64,000 nt of DNA from Mariniphaga sp040772505 (GCA_040772505.1 JAXGYA010000003.1:62001-126000), one strand, 5' to 3'; shown: positions 52,816-61,822, counted from the stretch's first letter. Program-made: numbers and translations. Notes: generated by a model not told the origin, from the sequence alone.

Positions 52816-53165
52816 AAACTACGTTTGCCAGCTAAAATCCTTGAAACTCCCCTAAATTCTCCGTTTAGCTGTTGGCTGTACGCTGTTGGTTGTTGGTTAC
52901 TTATGCCACTGGTTGCGTACATCAAAAGCATGCCCCGTAGGGGCATAATATGAATAACCCCGGATAAGCCGTAGGTGCAATCCGGGGAAAATGTATCCTA
53001 TCTTTACCAAGAACCCCCAAAGGGGTTCAACTGTGTAAAACTGAATCATGTTTGTCAATAGGCCAATAAGGTTATGTTGAATTAATCGTGAATTTGTAAA
53101 TTCGTGAATTCGCGCCTGTCTGCCGGCAGGCAGGAATTTGCGCCTGAAGCCAGTAATCTGCATCT
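52816..53165. repeat. REP-like hairpins and dispersed repeat, no gene
   Basis: GCCCCGTAGGGGC (about 52932) and an ACCCCGGAT/ATCCGGGG inverted pair (about 52957-52988) with AACCCCCAAAGGGGTT (about 53012). Next comes the AATAAGGTTATGTTGAATTA element (53062-53100, also at 12539), and a CCTGTCTGCCGGCAGGCAGG palindrome at 53116-53135 like those in the 12.9/18.0-kb inverted repeats. Confidence 0.75.
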
Positions 53166-54320
53166 TCATAATTGGACAATAATTTTTTCTAAAAAGTATT
53201 CAAGGTTAGTAATGGTAATATTTTCATCAACTTTATAAGTTTCTTCATTATTCCCAATTATGTAACCTTGAAGAGCATTTGTATCTCCCATGGAAATTCT
53301 GAAACCTCTGTTTACTTTCGGACTTGTTCCCAGTTTAATTTCACAAATGGCTTTTACCCTCCCATTTTTTTCAATTAAAAGATCGCATTCTGCTCCCTGG
53401 TGGGTGCGGTAAAAGTAAAAACGCAAATCATCGGAAGAATGGTTAATAATCTGCTCAATGACAAATCCTTCCCATGATGCTCCCACATGCACATTATTCA
53501 ATAAATCGTCTAAATTTGTCAATCCAAGTAAACTGTGCAGTAAACCGCTGTCTCTAATATATATTTTAGGAGATTTCACCAGACGTTTGGATTGATTTTT
53601 AAACCACGGACGTAAAACTCTCAACATAAATGCACCTTCCAAAAAATCAGTATATCGCATGATGGTTGCATTACTCACTCCCAATGAGCGGCCCAAGCGC
53701 TGGGAATTTAAAAAGGCACCCTGACTGCCAGCCAACATCCGCCAAAATCGTTCCATAAGCTGAACATTTGTCTGTAAACCCAACAAACCCAAATCTCTTT
53801 GGATATAGGTTTGAATAAAATTTACTCTCCATAAATTGCTGTCCCTCTCCGATTTGGCGAGGTAGGATTCGGGAAAGCCGCCTTTACCCACAAACCTTCA
53901 ATATCATGACTTACTTCTAAAAGTAAAAAAGGGGTAAGTTGCAAATAGCCAATTCGTCCGGCTAAGGTTTCTGAACTTCCGCGAATAATATCAGGAGAAG
54001 CTGAACCTAAAATTATAAATCTCCCCGGTTTACGATTTTCATCAACCAAACCTCTCAGTTCAGAAAAAAGTTGGGGCATAAACTGAATTTCATCTAATAT
54101 AACAGTTCTGTCGGAAAATTGGGAAAGAAAAAAAGCAGGGTCTTCTTCAAGTTTATCGCGTTCGACTTGCCTCTCCAAATCTAAGTACAGAAATGCCAGT
54201 GTTTTTTGTCAATTGCTTGGCAAGAGTAGTTTTACCTACCTGGCGAGGTCCTATTAGCCCTGTAACCGGGAAAAGAGATAAATAATCTGAAAAACGATTT
54301 TCAATAGCTCTTTCTATCAT
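53166..54320 (-). pseudogene. AAA_14/DUF4143 family ATPase with two frameshifts
   Basis: Start at 54320 (MIERAIENRFSDYLSLFPVT) with Walker A GLIGPRQVGKTTLAKQ. The frame breaks near 54190, where LRFGEASRTR replaces the expected YLDLERQVERDKL found in the next frame. That frame holds Walker B (RTVILDEIQFMPQL) and sensor 1 (RFIILGSASPDI). It breaks again near 53880, where a missing base turns LWVKGGFPES into LWVKAAFPNP. The third frame carries the DUF4143 part (WRVNFIQTYIQRDLGLLGLQ, then FYFYRTHQGAECDLLIEKNG). All motifs are present, so decay is recent or the breaks are sequencing errors. Confidence 0.88.
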
Positions 54321-54344
54321 AACTTATCCATGAATAATTAACAT

Positions 54345-54352
54345 CAAATATA
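54345..54352 (-). promoter_or_regulatory. candidate -7 element of the broken ATPase gene (TATATTTG)
   Basis: Reverse-strand TANNTTTG match 24 bases before the ATG at 54320. Confidence 0.4.
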
Positions 54353-54447
54353 GCTTTTTCTTGGATAACAACAAATAGAGGAGATATTTATTCCATTTTC
54401 TGCTCAGTAATCTTCTGCTTCTTTATTTCTTATTCCGGCTTAATATT

Positions 54448-54640
54448 TCGGTGCTATGCACCTTCATATCTAATGGGCGGTAACCGAAGCTACAAAGATT
54501 TCGCGGCGCTGCCGCTCTTTTATTTGATGGCAGTACCTGAAGTTCAGAATCTTAGGTGCGTAGCACCGATAACCTTTGTAGCAGAAAAAATGCGATTAAA
54601 ATCAAAGGTGCAGCGCACCGATATTATATTCTCATCTCTC
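54448..54640. repeat. GGTGC-x3-GCACC palindrome cluster
   Basis: GGTGCTATGCACC, GGTGCGTAGCACC and GGTGCAGCGCACC occur within about 190 bases, with GCGGCGCTGCCGC between them. These look like REP-type intergenic units. A reading frame through them (54473-54997) is not a gene. Confidence 0.75.
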
Positions 54641-54949
54641 ATCTCATCTCTCTCTTTATTCAACATCCTTTCGTTGTATTCTTCATTCATCATTTCTCTC
54701 TTCGCCACTGACAGCATTCTTACTGTTTACTGTTCACTTCTCAGCTATCAGCCATCAGCTCAAATCAAAAAAGTTCAAAGTTCACTCAAAAAAGTTTTAA
54801 CGCAAAGTCAATTCGTGAATTTTTTACTGTTTACGTTTACTTTTACTGTTTACTTTTTTACCTCTCAAAATTTCACGCAAAGAAGTTTACTTTTACCGTT
54901 CAGCGCTGATGAGCCCCTCTCAGGCTTACCGAAATTACTTTCAGCAAAT
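54641..54949. repeat. low-complexity non-coding stretch with reverse-orientation heptamers
   Basis: Contains TTACTGTTTACTGTTCACTT and ACTGTTTACGTTTACTTTTA, the reverse complement of the GTAAACA heptamer family at 37.2 and 38.2 kb. No gene seen. Confidence 0.6.
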
Positions 54950-55095
54950 GTTCGTTATTGGTTGTTGAATATTGGATATTTTTGTTTTAAAAGCTGAAAG
55001 AAGAAAAGGTCACAGTGTTACACGGAGATAGTTCACTGAGTTACACTGTGTAAAACACTGTGCTACACTGTTAGCAAAAATAAAAGGTCACAGAG
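54950..55095 (+). repeat. CACAGTGTTACAC dispersed repeat
   Basis: ATTGGTTGTTGAATATTGGA leader, AAAGCTGAAAGAAGAAAAGG, core CACAGTGTTACACGGAGATA, and inverted arms to CACTGTTAGC. Same strand and order as all other copies. Confidence 0.85.
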
Positions 55096-55096
55096 T

Positions 55097-55310
55097 TGGC
55101 AATTGGCAGTTGGCAGTGTGCAGTTGGCAATTGGCAGTGTGCAGTTGGCAATTGGCAATTGGCAATTGGCAATTGGCAGTTGGCAGTGTGCAGTTGGCAA
55201 TTGGCAGTTGGCAGTTGGCAGTTGGCAGTTGGCAATTGGCAGTTGGCAAATTCGCGGTTGGCAGTGTGCAGTTGGCAATTGGCAGTTGGCAAATTCGCGG
55301 TTGGAAACAT
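55097..55310 (+). repeat. GTTGGCA/ATTGGCA heptamer array
   Basis: About 30 units of TTGGCAG, TTGGCAA and TGTGCAG with a strict period of seven. It follows the CACAGTG repeat directly. The period keeps several reading frames open on both strands; none is taken as a gene. Confidence 0.9.
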
Positions 55311-55733
55311 TAGTGAGAGTGGGAAGTTCCGAGGAATTGAGGAACGAGTTCAGTCGAATAGCATTAAAATAAATTCTTTAATGAGAATAAAAAGATTTTG
55401 TTATGTGAATTTCTTGCGCCCGAAGCAAAAGAAAAAAGGGGAAAGCTATAGACGCTCTTTGAAGATGATTTACAAACCCCTAACACAAAATCAATCATAA
55501 ATACAGAAGATGCTTTCCCCTTTACGTTCTATTGCTAAAAATAAAACCAAACATTAAATCAACAGCAAATATAACCATAAGCAAACCCAACCTGAAAGCT
55601 TTTATCAAACAAAAATCACCACTTTGACCAAAAAGCGTCATGTTTTCCCAAAATGGGAAAATGAGTTCTATTCTGGGACAAGCAAAAAGATGCTGAAATC
55701 ACTGCATTTATCTATAAACGTTATCTTTGCAGA
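55311..55733. other. intergenic region before rlmD
   Basis: No gene recognised. The open frame that ends at 55500 begins inside the heptamer array and has no family character. TTTTCCCAAAATGGGAAAA near 55642 is a perfect palindrome of possible regulatory or structural use. Confidence 0.5.
55722..55729 (+). promoter_or_regulatory. candidate -7 element for rlmD (TATCTTTG)
   Basis: Matches TANNTTTG four bases before the ATG at 55734, implying a very short leader. Confidence 0.35.
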
Positions 55734-57140
55734 ATGAAACGCAGAAAATTGAAACCATTTTACGAAAAAGTTCGGATTGAGGAAATCGGAGCAGATGGCA
55801 AATCGCTGTCCAGGATAAACGGCTTGGTTGTATTCACAACTCAGGTTATCCCCGGAGACATTGTTGATTTGCAGGTAATAAAGAAGAGAAAAAATTTTCA
55901 GGAAGCTGTTGTTACAAAAGTGCATCACTATTCCGAAGACCGGATCGAACCATTTTGCAGCCACTTCGGGGTTTGCGGAGGTTGCAAGTGGCAGTTCCTC
56001 CCCTACTCCAAACAACTGGAATATAAGCAAAAACAGGTTGCAGATCAGTTGACGAGAATTGGAAAGATTGAGCTTCCCGAAATATCTCCAATTATTGGCT
56101 CAGCGCAAAACAGGTTTTACCGCAACAAGCTGGAATTCACATTTTCCAACAAAAGATGGCTTTTACAACAGGAAATTGACGAAAAGCGTGAAATAACCGA
56201 CACCAACGCTCTGGGATTTCATGTGCCCGGAATGTTCGACAAAGTTCTCCGGATTGAAAAATGCTGGCTTCAACCCGAACCTTCCAATGCAATCCGAAAT
56301 TTTATTTACAGCTATGCCCTGGAAAACCATTTGCAATTTTTCGACATCAGGCAGCAAACCGGTTTTTTGCGCACCTTAATCATACGAACATCTTCATCGG
56401 GAGAGGTTATGGTTATTCTCTCTTTTTTCAGGAAACATGACACCGAAATAAAAAATCTGCTAAATGCGATAAGAGATAAATTTCCTGAAATAACTTCCCT
56501 TCAGTATGTTATAAACCAAAAAGGGAACGACACCATTACCGACCAGGAAATTATTCTACATTCGGGAAGGGCTTTTATCTATGAAGAGATGGAAGATTTG
56601 AGATTTAAAATCAGCCCTAAAAGCTTCTACCAAACCAATTCGGAACAAGCTTATCAACTCTATAAAATTGCTTTGCAATTTGCCGGACTAACGGGCAGCG
56701 AAACGGTTTATGACCTTTACACCGGAACCGGTACGATTGCAAATTTTATTTCCCGTCATGCAAAAAAGGTAATTGGAATTGAGTATATTCCTGAAGCTAT
56801 CGGCGATGCCATTGAGAATGCAGCAATAAATCAAATTACAAACACAAAGTTTTTTACCGGAGACATCAAAAATATACTCACCCCCGGTTTTGTCAAGGAA
56901 AACGGCTCACCGGACATCATCATCACTGATCCGCCCCGTGCAGGAATGCATGCAGATGTAACCCGTACAATATTGAACATATCCCCCGAAAAAATTGTAT
57001 ATGTGAGCTGTAATCCGGCAACTCAGGCAAGGGATATTTCTATTCTGAACGAAAAATACAAGATTACAAGAGTTCAGCCTGTTGATATGTTTCCACACAC
57101 GCATCATGTTGAAAATGTTGTGTTGCTGGAAAGGAGGTAA
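55734..57140 (+). CDS. rlmD: 23S rRNA (uracil-C5)-methyltransferase RlmD/RumA
   Basis: 468 residues. An N-terminal TRAM domain (about 10-68, EEIGADGKSLSRINGLVVFT) is followed by iron-sulfur cysteines in CSHFGVCGGCKWQFLPYSKQ. The methyltransferase domain has VYDLYTGTGTIANFISRHAK for SAM binding, IIITDPPRAGMH, and the catalytic Cys in IVYVSCNPATQARDI. It methylates a uracil of 23S rRNA (U1939 in E. coli numbering, by family). It stands alone with its own promoter element. Confidence 0.93.
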   Translation: MKRRKLKPFYEKVRIEEIGADGKSLSRINGLVVFTTQVIPGDIVDLQVIKKRKNFQEAVVTKVHHYSEDRIEPFCSHFGVCGGCKWQFLPYSKQLEYKQKQVADQLTRIGKIELPEISPIIGSAQNRFYRNKLEFTFSNKRWLLQQEIDEKREITDTNALGFHVPGMFDKVLRIEKCWLQPEPSNAIRNFIYSYALENHLQFFDIRQQTGFLRTLIIRTSSSGEVMVILSFFRKHDTEIKNLLNAIRDKFPEITSLQYVINQKGNDTITDQEIILHSGRAFIYEEMEDLRFKISPKSFYQTNSEQAYQLYKIALQFAGLTGSETVYDLYTGTGTIANFISRHAKKVIGIEYIPEAIGDAIENAAINQITNTKFFTGDIKNILTPGFVKENGSPDIIITDPPRAGMHADVTRTILNISPEKIVYVSCNPATQARDISILNEKYKITRVQPVDMFPHTHHVENVVLLERR

Positions 57141-57306
57141 AACTCTTTTTGCTCATTTGTGGAGTCCGCCCTGAATGAGCTTTCAGCACTGGGCTGGCAT
57201 TTAAAACAACAATAAAATGAGGGTTATTAACTACTCACCACGGTTGCAAACAATTGGATGTGCAAAACTTCATGAAAAAAACACAAAAAGATGCCCCGAA
57301 ATTACA

Positions 57307-57314
57307 TATATTTG
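57307..57314 (+). promoter_or_regulatory. candidate -7 element for the SPOR lipoprotein (TATATTTG)
   Basis: Matches TANNTTTG and lies 25 bases before the ATG at 57340. Confidence 0.45.
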
Positions 57315-57339
57315 TGCCGAAACATGAAAATTTAAAAAA

Positions 57340-57825
57340 ATGAAAAAGATACTTGTAATCGTTGGAGTTTTAATTATAGCTTTTTCAGGCTGTAAATCAA
57401 AAAAACAGTTGACACAATCGCCCTACACTACCGATCCTTCCACGCAGCCAAAAGTATTCACCGTTCCGGCAAGCGAACCGCAACCACAGCCGCAAACCGT
57501 TCAACAGACGACTCCTGCTGCAAATGATCAGGTTTCCATGCGTAAAGAGCAGATTACATTTACCCAACAGGAAGATAAAGCCCGGAATGAAACCAATAAC
57601 TTTTTTGTTATTTTAGGTTCATTCAGTCAGCTCGACAATGCAAAAAATTACAGGGAAACTCTTTTAGGTAAAGGTTTTACGCCCATTATTCTGCACAGTG
57701 AAACCGGATATTACCGCGTTTGTGTGAATTCCTATCAGCATGAAGGCGAAGCCCGTGCACGGATTTCTCAAATTCGCCAGTCATATCCTGAGTATTCAGA
57801 TGTGTGGCTGCTTATCAAAGATTGA
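57340..57825 (+). CDS. SPOR-domain lipoprotein
   Basis: 161 residues. The signal MKKILVIVGVLIIAFSGCKS gives a lipid-modified Cys at 18. A Pro/Gln-rich linker (residues 25-65) leads to a SPOR domain at about 85-160 (NNFFVILGSFSQLDNAKNYR and GYYRVCVNSYQHEGEARARI). SPOR domains bind denuded glycan of the septal wall, so a role in division or wall remodelling is likely. A strong terminator follows. Confidence 0.88.
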   Translation: MKKILVIVGVLIIAFSGCKSKKQLTQSPYTTDPSTQPKVFTVPASEPQPQPQTVQQTTPAANDQVSMRKEQITFTQQEDKARNETNNFFVILGSFSQLDNAKNYRETLLGKGFTPIILHSETGYYRVCVNSYQHEGEARARISQIRQSYPEYSDVWLLIKD

Positions 57826-57846
57826 TACAGAAGAGATTAAACCACG

Positions 57847-57872
57847 AAAAGCCGCAATTTGCGGCTTTTTTT
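57847..57872 (+). terminator. intrinsic terminator after the SPOR lipoprotein gene
   Basis: AAAAGCCGCAATTTGCGGCTTTTTTT: a GC-rich stem GCCGCAA/TTGCGGC followed by seven T, 20 bases after the stop codon. Confidence 0.85.
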
Positions 57873-57928
57873 ATACCCCTGAGTTTAAGCCTGTTCCCGA
57901 TTTAAACCATATTTTAAAAAATGAGTAG

Positions 57929-57936
57929 TACATTTG
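57929..57936 (+). promoter_or_regulatory. candidate -7 element for the dCMP deaminase operon (TACATTTG)
   Basis: Matches TANNTTTG and lies 29 bases before the ATG at 57966. Confidence 0.4.
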
Positions 57937-57965
57937 CAAAGCGTATTTATAGAAAACACTAAATA

Positions 57966-58409
57966 ATGGAACGGGAAACAAAACAGAGATTACTGGATCA
58001 GAGATACTTGAAAATGGCTATGATTTGGTCACAAAATTCCTATTGCAAGCGAAGAAAAGTGGGTGCTCTGATTGTAAAAGACAAAATGATTATTTCTGAC
58101 GGATACAATGGTACACCTTCAGGATTCGAAAATATTTGCGAAGACGAGAACAACAACACCAAACCATACGTTTTACATGCCGAAGCAAATGCGATTACCA
58201 AAGTGGCAAAATCGGGAAATAGCAGCGATGGGGCAACACTTTATGTCACCTCATCACCCTGCCTTGAATGCTCAAAGCTAATCATTCAGGCCGGGATAAA
58301 ACGGGTTGTCTTTACCGAGAGCTATCGGCTGGAAGATGGGATAAACCTGCTGAAGCGGGCAAAAATTGATGTAAAACAGGTAGATTTGAATACTTTAGAA
58401 GAGCTGTAA
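57966..58409 (+). CDS. deoxycytidylate (dCMP) deaminase family protein
   Basis: 147 residues of the zinc-dependent cytidine/deoxycytidylate deaminase superfamily. It has the HAEANAITKVAKSG motif (zinc His and catalytic Glu) and SSPCLECSKLIIQAGIKRVV (the two zinc Cys). An N-terminal stretch, MAMIWSQNSYCKRRKVGALI, is typical of dCMP deaminases. It converts dCMP to dUMP in thymidylate supply. Its stop codon directly abuts the start of the S41 protease gene, so both form an operon. Confidence 0.9.
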   Translation: MERETKQRLLDQRYLKMAMIWSQNSYCKRRKVGALIVKDKMIISDGYNGTPSGFENICEDENNNTKPYVLHAEANAITKVAKSGNSSDGATLYVTSSPCLECSKLIIQAGIKRVVFTESYRLEDGINLLKRAKIDVKQVDLNTLEEL

Positions 58410-60044
58410 ATGAACAAAAAAACAAAAATATTACTCCCTTTATTGTTGGCAATTTCGGTGGCTGCCGGAATAATCATCGGCAATCTGCTCATGCGGAACA
58501 GTCAGCCTGTTCATTATCCCATTGGGCAATCGAGGCCAAATAAGCTCACTACCATCCTGAAACTCATTGAGAGCGGCTATGTGGATAGTGTAAACAGCAG
58601 CGACATCATCGAAAAGGCAATTCCCGGAATTCTTGAAAACCTTGATCCGCACACTGCATACATTCCTGCAAAAAACATGAAAGAGGTACAGGAAGAGATA
58701 CAGGGAAACTTTTCGGGAATTGGCGTGCAGTTCTCCATTCAGGAAGATACGGTACGTGTTATCGAAGTTATTCCGGGCGGACCTTCAAACCAGGTCGGAA
58801 TTCTGCCCGGAGACCGGATAGTAACCGTAAACGACTCAGTTATTGCCGGAGTGGACATTCAGAACAGCAGTGTTTTAAACCTGCTCCGGGGTGAAAAAAA
58901 CACAAAAGTGGTCGTTGGAATCATCCGAAAGGGCAACAAATCACCGCTGGAATTTGAAATTACAAGAGATGACATTCCCATTATCAGCGTTGATGTTTCT
59001 TATATGATTGACAGTGAAACCGGCTTCATAAAAGTTTCCCGCTTTTCAGAAAAAACCTATCAGGAGTTTATGGAAGGGATGCAAAAACTCAACAAAGCAG
59101 GCGCTGAAAAAGTGATCGTTGATTTAAGACAAAACCCCGGCGGTTCATTGGCAAGCGTATTACAGATTGTGGATGAATTTCTTGTGAAAGGTGAACCGAT
59201 TCTCTATACCGAAGGACTTAATCAGCCACGGAAAACGTTCAATGCTTCCGGCAAAAACCGGTGGAAGGATAAAAAAATATATGTGCTTATTGATGAATTT
59301 TCAGCCTCAGCAAGCGAAATATTTGCCGGTGCCCTGCAAGATAATGACCGGGCATTGATTATTGGCAGGCGTTCATTCGGAAAAGGTCTGGTGCAGGAAC
59401 AGATTCCGCTGATGGACGGCTCATCGCTGCGGCTTACGGTAGCAAGATTCTACACCCCCAGCGGACGCTGTATTCAAAAATCATACGAAAATGGCAATGA
59501 AGAGTATTTTCACGATTTATACACCCGTTTCAGCCATCAGGAACAGCTGTTTGCCGACAGTATCCATTTTAACGATTCTCTGAAATATCAGACAAAATCA
59601 GGAAGAACAGTCTATGGCGGAGGCGGAATTATGCCCGACATCTTTGTTCCCCTGGACACCACAGGAGGCTCAGATTATTTTAACAAAATATACCGTAAGG
59701 GACTGATTTACACCTTTGCTTATGCATATTCCGACAAGCACCGCGATAAACTCTCAACGCTTGGCTCTGCCGGCGAATTTGAAAATTACCTTGATAAACA
59801 AAACATACTTGAAGAATTCACCGCTTATGCGGAGGAAAAGGGAATCCCAAAAGACAGGAAAGGGTTAGCAGAGTCGGGCAAAATATTGAACACGCAGATA
59901 AAGGCATATATTACCCGCAACATCATTGGTGAAGAGGGTTTCTATCCGATTATCAGCAAAATTGACAATACACTGCAGAAAGCTCTGGAAATTTCAAAAC
60001 AAAATCTTTTGGTTGAAAATTTCACTTCCGGCGCTCCGGATTGA
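58410..60044 (+). CDS. S41 family C-terminal processing peptidase
   Basis: 544 residues. An N-terminal signal anchor (ILLPLLLAISVAAGIIIGNL) leads to a helical region, then a PDZ domain at about 88-175 (SGIGVQFSIQEDTVRVIEVI then GILPGDRIVTVNDSVI). The S41 catalytic domain has the Ser in DEFSASASEIFAGALQDNDR and the Lys in RSFGKGLVQEQ. It resembles CtpA-type periplasmic proteases that trim or degrade envelope proteins. The C-terminal 150 residues are a helical extension common in Bacteroidota. Confidence 0.9.
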   Translation: MNKKTKILLPLLLAISVAAGIIIGNLLMRNSQPVHYPIGQSRPNKLTTILKLIESGYVDSVNSSDIIEKAIPGILENLDPHTAYIPAKNMKEVQEEIQGNFSGIGVQFSIQEDTVRVIEVIPGGPSNQVGILPGDRIVTVNDSVIAGVDIQNSSVLNLLRGEKNTKVVVGIIRKGNKSPLEFEITRDDIPIISVDVSYMIDSETGFIKVSRFSEKTYQEFMEGMQKLNKAGAEKVIVDLRQNPGGSLASVLQIVDEFLVKGEPILYTEGLNQPRKTFNASGKNRWKDKKIYVLIDEFSASASEIFAGALQDNDRALIIGRRSFGKGLVQEQIPLMDGSSLRLTVARFYTPSGRCIQKSYENGNEEYFHDLYTRFSHQEQLFADSIHFNDSLKYQTKSGRTVYGGGGIMPDIFVPLDTTGGSDYFNKIYRKGLIYTFAYAYSDKHRDKLSTLGSAGEFENYLDKQNILEEFTAYAEEKGIPKDRKGLAESGKILNTQIKAYITRNIIGEEGFYPIISKIDNTLQKALEISKQNLLVENFTSGAPD

Positions 60045-60077
60045 TTGATTTTCTTGTCTTAGCGCCAAAATTCATTG

Positions 60078-60443
60078 CTACAGAGTAGGATAAAATGCAT
60101 CCGGGAAATGCTCCAGTTCAAATTTATTATCCTTGAAAAAAATGACGGTAATAACATCAAACCGGGTATCCATGTGGAGGTCTTTTTCAAAAATATATGC
60201 TTCGGTAGCTTCCACAATATTTCTTATTTTGGCATTGGTAATCGCTTCTGAAGGATGTTCATAACGGATTCCGTTTCTCGATTTCACCTCAACAACAACC
60301 AGCTGGTTGCCCTCCTGTGCAATTATATCCAGTTCAAGATGCCCGTAATACCAGTTGGTATCCAGTATTTTATACCCTAATCCCAAAATATGCTGCCGGG
60401 CATGTCCTTCGGCAATTCTTCCAATCTCTTTTGCTGAAACCAT
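60078..60443 (-). CDS. yraN: YraN family protein (UPF0102)
   Basis: 121 residues, reverse strand. It has the family signature GRIAEGHARQHILGLGYKIL and a nuclease-like core HLELDIIAQEGNQLVVVEVK, with Glu, Asp and E-x-K as in PD-(D/E)XK folds. It is conserved in many bacteria; a role in DNA processing is suspected but not proven. It lies 21 bases after the LD-carboxypeptidase gene on the same strand. Confidence 0.9.
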   Translation of the reverse strand: MVSAKEIGRIAEGHARQHILGLGYKILDTNWYYGHLELDIIAQEGNQLVVVEVKSRNGIRYEHPSEAITNAKIRNIVEATEAYIFEKDLHMDTRFDVITVIFFKDNKFELEHFPDAFYPTL

Positions 60444-60464
60444 TTTGTAATGAATTTTTTATTT

Positions 60465-61391
60465 TCAAGACACAGGAAGTGGTAGAGGCAACTGCTTTAG
60501 CCTGCTGCTATTTTCACTCACATCAAGCTCCCAGATTTTGCCAAAAGTCAGCGCCAGATTTTTCTCGCCATGTCCTGCCGGAAATCCAAAACAGACCGGA
60601 AAGTCATACTCTTCAACTGCCTGTGCAATAATTTCATTAACGGTTAACCCAAAGGGTTGTTCATTATCTTTTATATCCGTAAAATCTCCAACAACCAAAC
60701 CGGCAAGTTTTTCAAATTTCCCGCTCAGTTTAAGCTGAAGTATCATCCGGTCGATATGATACAGGTACTCATCCGTTTCTTCCAGAAAAAGGATTTTACC
60801 GTTACTCTCCAACTCCCAGGGCGTTCCCTGCATTGCGGAAATCACCGACAGGTTTCCGCCAATCAGTTCCCCGGTGGCTGTTCCCTGACGGTTCTCCTTC
60901 ACAGGCGCCACATTGTAGAGCAGATCCTCTCCGGTAAGCAATTGCATCAGCGACTTCAGATTCTCAGCGGGCTGACCGTTTTCATTAAAGAAAAACCGCG
61001 GCATTGCCCCGTGGATTGAGGCAACGCGGTTATGGTTAAGAGACAGATGCAAAATGGTAATATCACTAAACCCTACCACCCATTTTGGGTGCCTGAAAAA
61101 TCCGTCTGACTTCAATTTGTCAATTATGCGCGCGGTTCCGTAACCGCCACGGGAACAAATAATTGCCGACACATCCGGATCGTCAAAGGCTGCCTGAAGG
61201 TCTTCAAGTCGCTGCGAGTCGGCTCCTGCAAACCGGAAATGGTTGCTGAAAACATGTTTCCCCAATTCTGCCCGGTAGCCTTGCTCAGTAAGCCATTCAG
61301 CCGCCTGATGAATATATTTTTCATCCACTTTCCCGGCAGGTGAAACAATCTGAATTTTATCATCAGGTTTCAAATATGGAGGTATTATCAT
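60465..61391 (-). CDS. muramoyltetrapeptide LD-carboxypeptidase (S66)
   Basis: 308 residues of the S66 family. The nucleophile region is SAIICSRGGYGTARIIDKL. The second motif is TGELIGGNLSVISAM, with the Glu in FLEETDEYLYHIDRM and the His in CFGFPAGHGEKNLAL. It removes the terminal D-Ala from murein tetrapeptides during cytosolic recycling. It has no signal peptide, which agrees with a cytosolic enzyme. It is the first gene of a pair with yraN. Confidence 0.92.
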   Translation of the reverse strand: MIIPPYLKPDDKIQIVSPAGKVDEKYIHQAAEWLTEQGYRAELGKHVFSNHFRFAGADSQRLEDLQAAFDDPDVSAIICSRGGYGTARIIDKLKSDGFFRHPKWVVGFSDITILHLSLNHNRVASIHGAMPRFFFNENGQPAENLKSLMQLLTGEDLLYNVAPVKENRQGTATGELIGGNLSVISAMQGTPWELESNGKILFLEETDEYLYHIDRMILQLKLSGKFEKLAGLVVGDFTDIKDNEQPFGLTVNEIIAQAVEEYDFPVCFGFPAGHGEKNLALTFGKIWELDVSENSSRLKQLPLPLPVS

Positions 61392-61432
61392 CAGACAAAC
61401 TTTTGAAATTGCTTAATATTAATGCTAACAAA

Positions 61433-61822
61433 CTATAAGTCCGGCAACTTAAGAAATGTTTTAACCTTATCAAATATTTGCATCGCCTGAATGGGTTTTG
61501 CAAGATAGTCGTCGCATCCTGCATTCAGAATTTCATTTTCCTGTCCGTTCAGCCCATAGGCTGTAACTGCAGTTACCGGAAGGTCGCTTCGCATTTTTTT
61601 TATAATTCCGGTAGCCGTATAACCGTCCATGACAGGCATTTTCATATCCATAAAAACCAAATCAATATCCGGCCGTTTTTCAACTATTTCTACCCCCTGC
61701 TGCCCGTTACGTGCGCAAAGCACTTCTGCATTGTATTTTTTTTGCAATAACATCCGTAGTACGATGATATTGGATTCCTCATCTTCTACAATCAAAAAAA
61801 CCAAATCTCCATGGTTATTCAT
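61433..61822 (-). CDS. single-domain response regulator
   Basis: 129 residues, a stand-alone receiver domain. The acidic pair is in LVFLIVEDEESNIIVL, the phospho-acceptor Asp in DIDLVFMDMKMPVMDGYTAT, the Thr in PVTAVTAYGLNG, and the Lys in DDYLAKPIQAMQIF. It closely resembles the receiver domain at the C-terminus of the hybrid kinase upstream, 40 bases away, and probably takes part in the same phosphorelay. There is no output domain. Confidence 0.92.
   Translation of the reverse strand: MNNHGDLVFLIVEDEESNIIVLRMLLQKKYNAEVLCARNGQQGVEIVEKRPDIDLVFMDMKMPVMDGYTATGIIKKMRSDLPVTAVTAYGLNGQENEILNAGCDDYLAKPIQAMQIFDKVKTFLKLPDL

Noticed and set aside
54473..54997. 174-codon open frame on the forward strand
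   Set aside because: It crosses REP-like palindromes and heptamer-type low-complexity DNA, has no family character, no promoter, and composition unlike the coding genes.
55063..55500. overlapping frames such as PTANCQLPTANCQL and GSWQLAVGSWQLA on both strands
   Set aside because: Artefacts of the TTGGCAR heptamer array.
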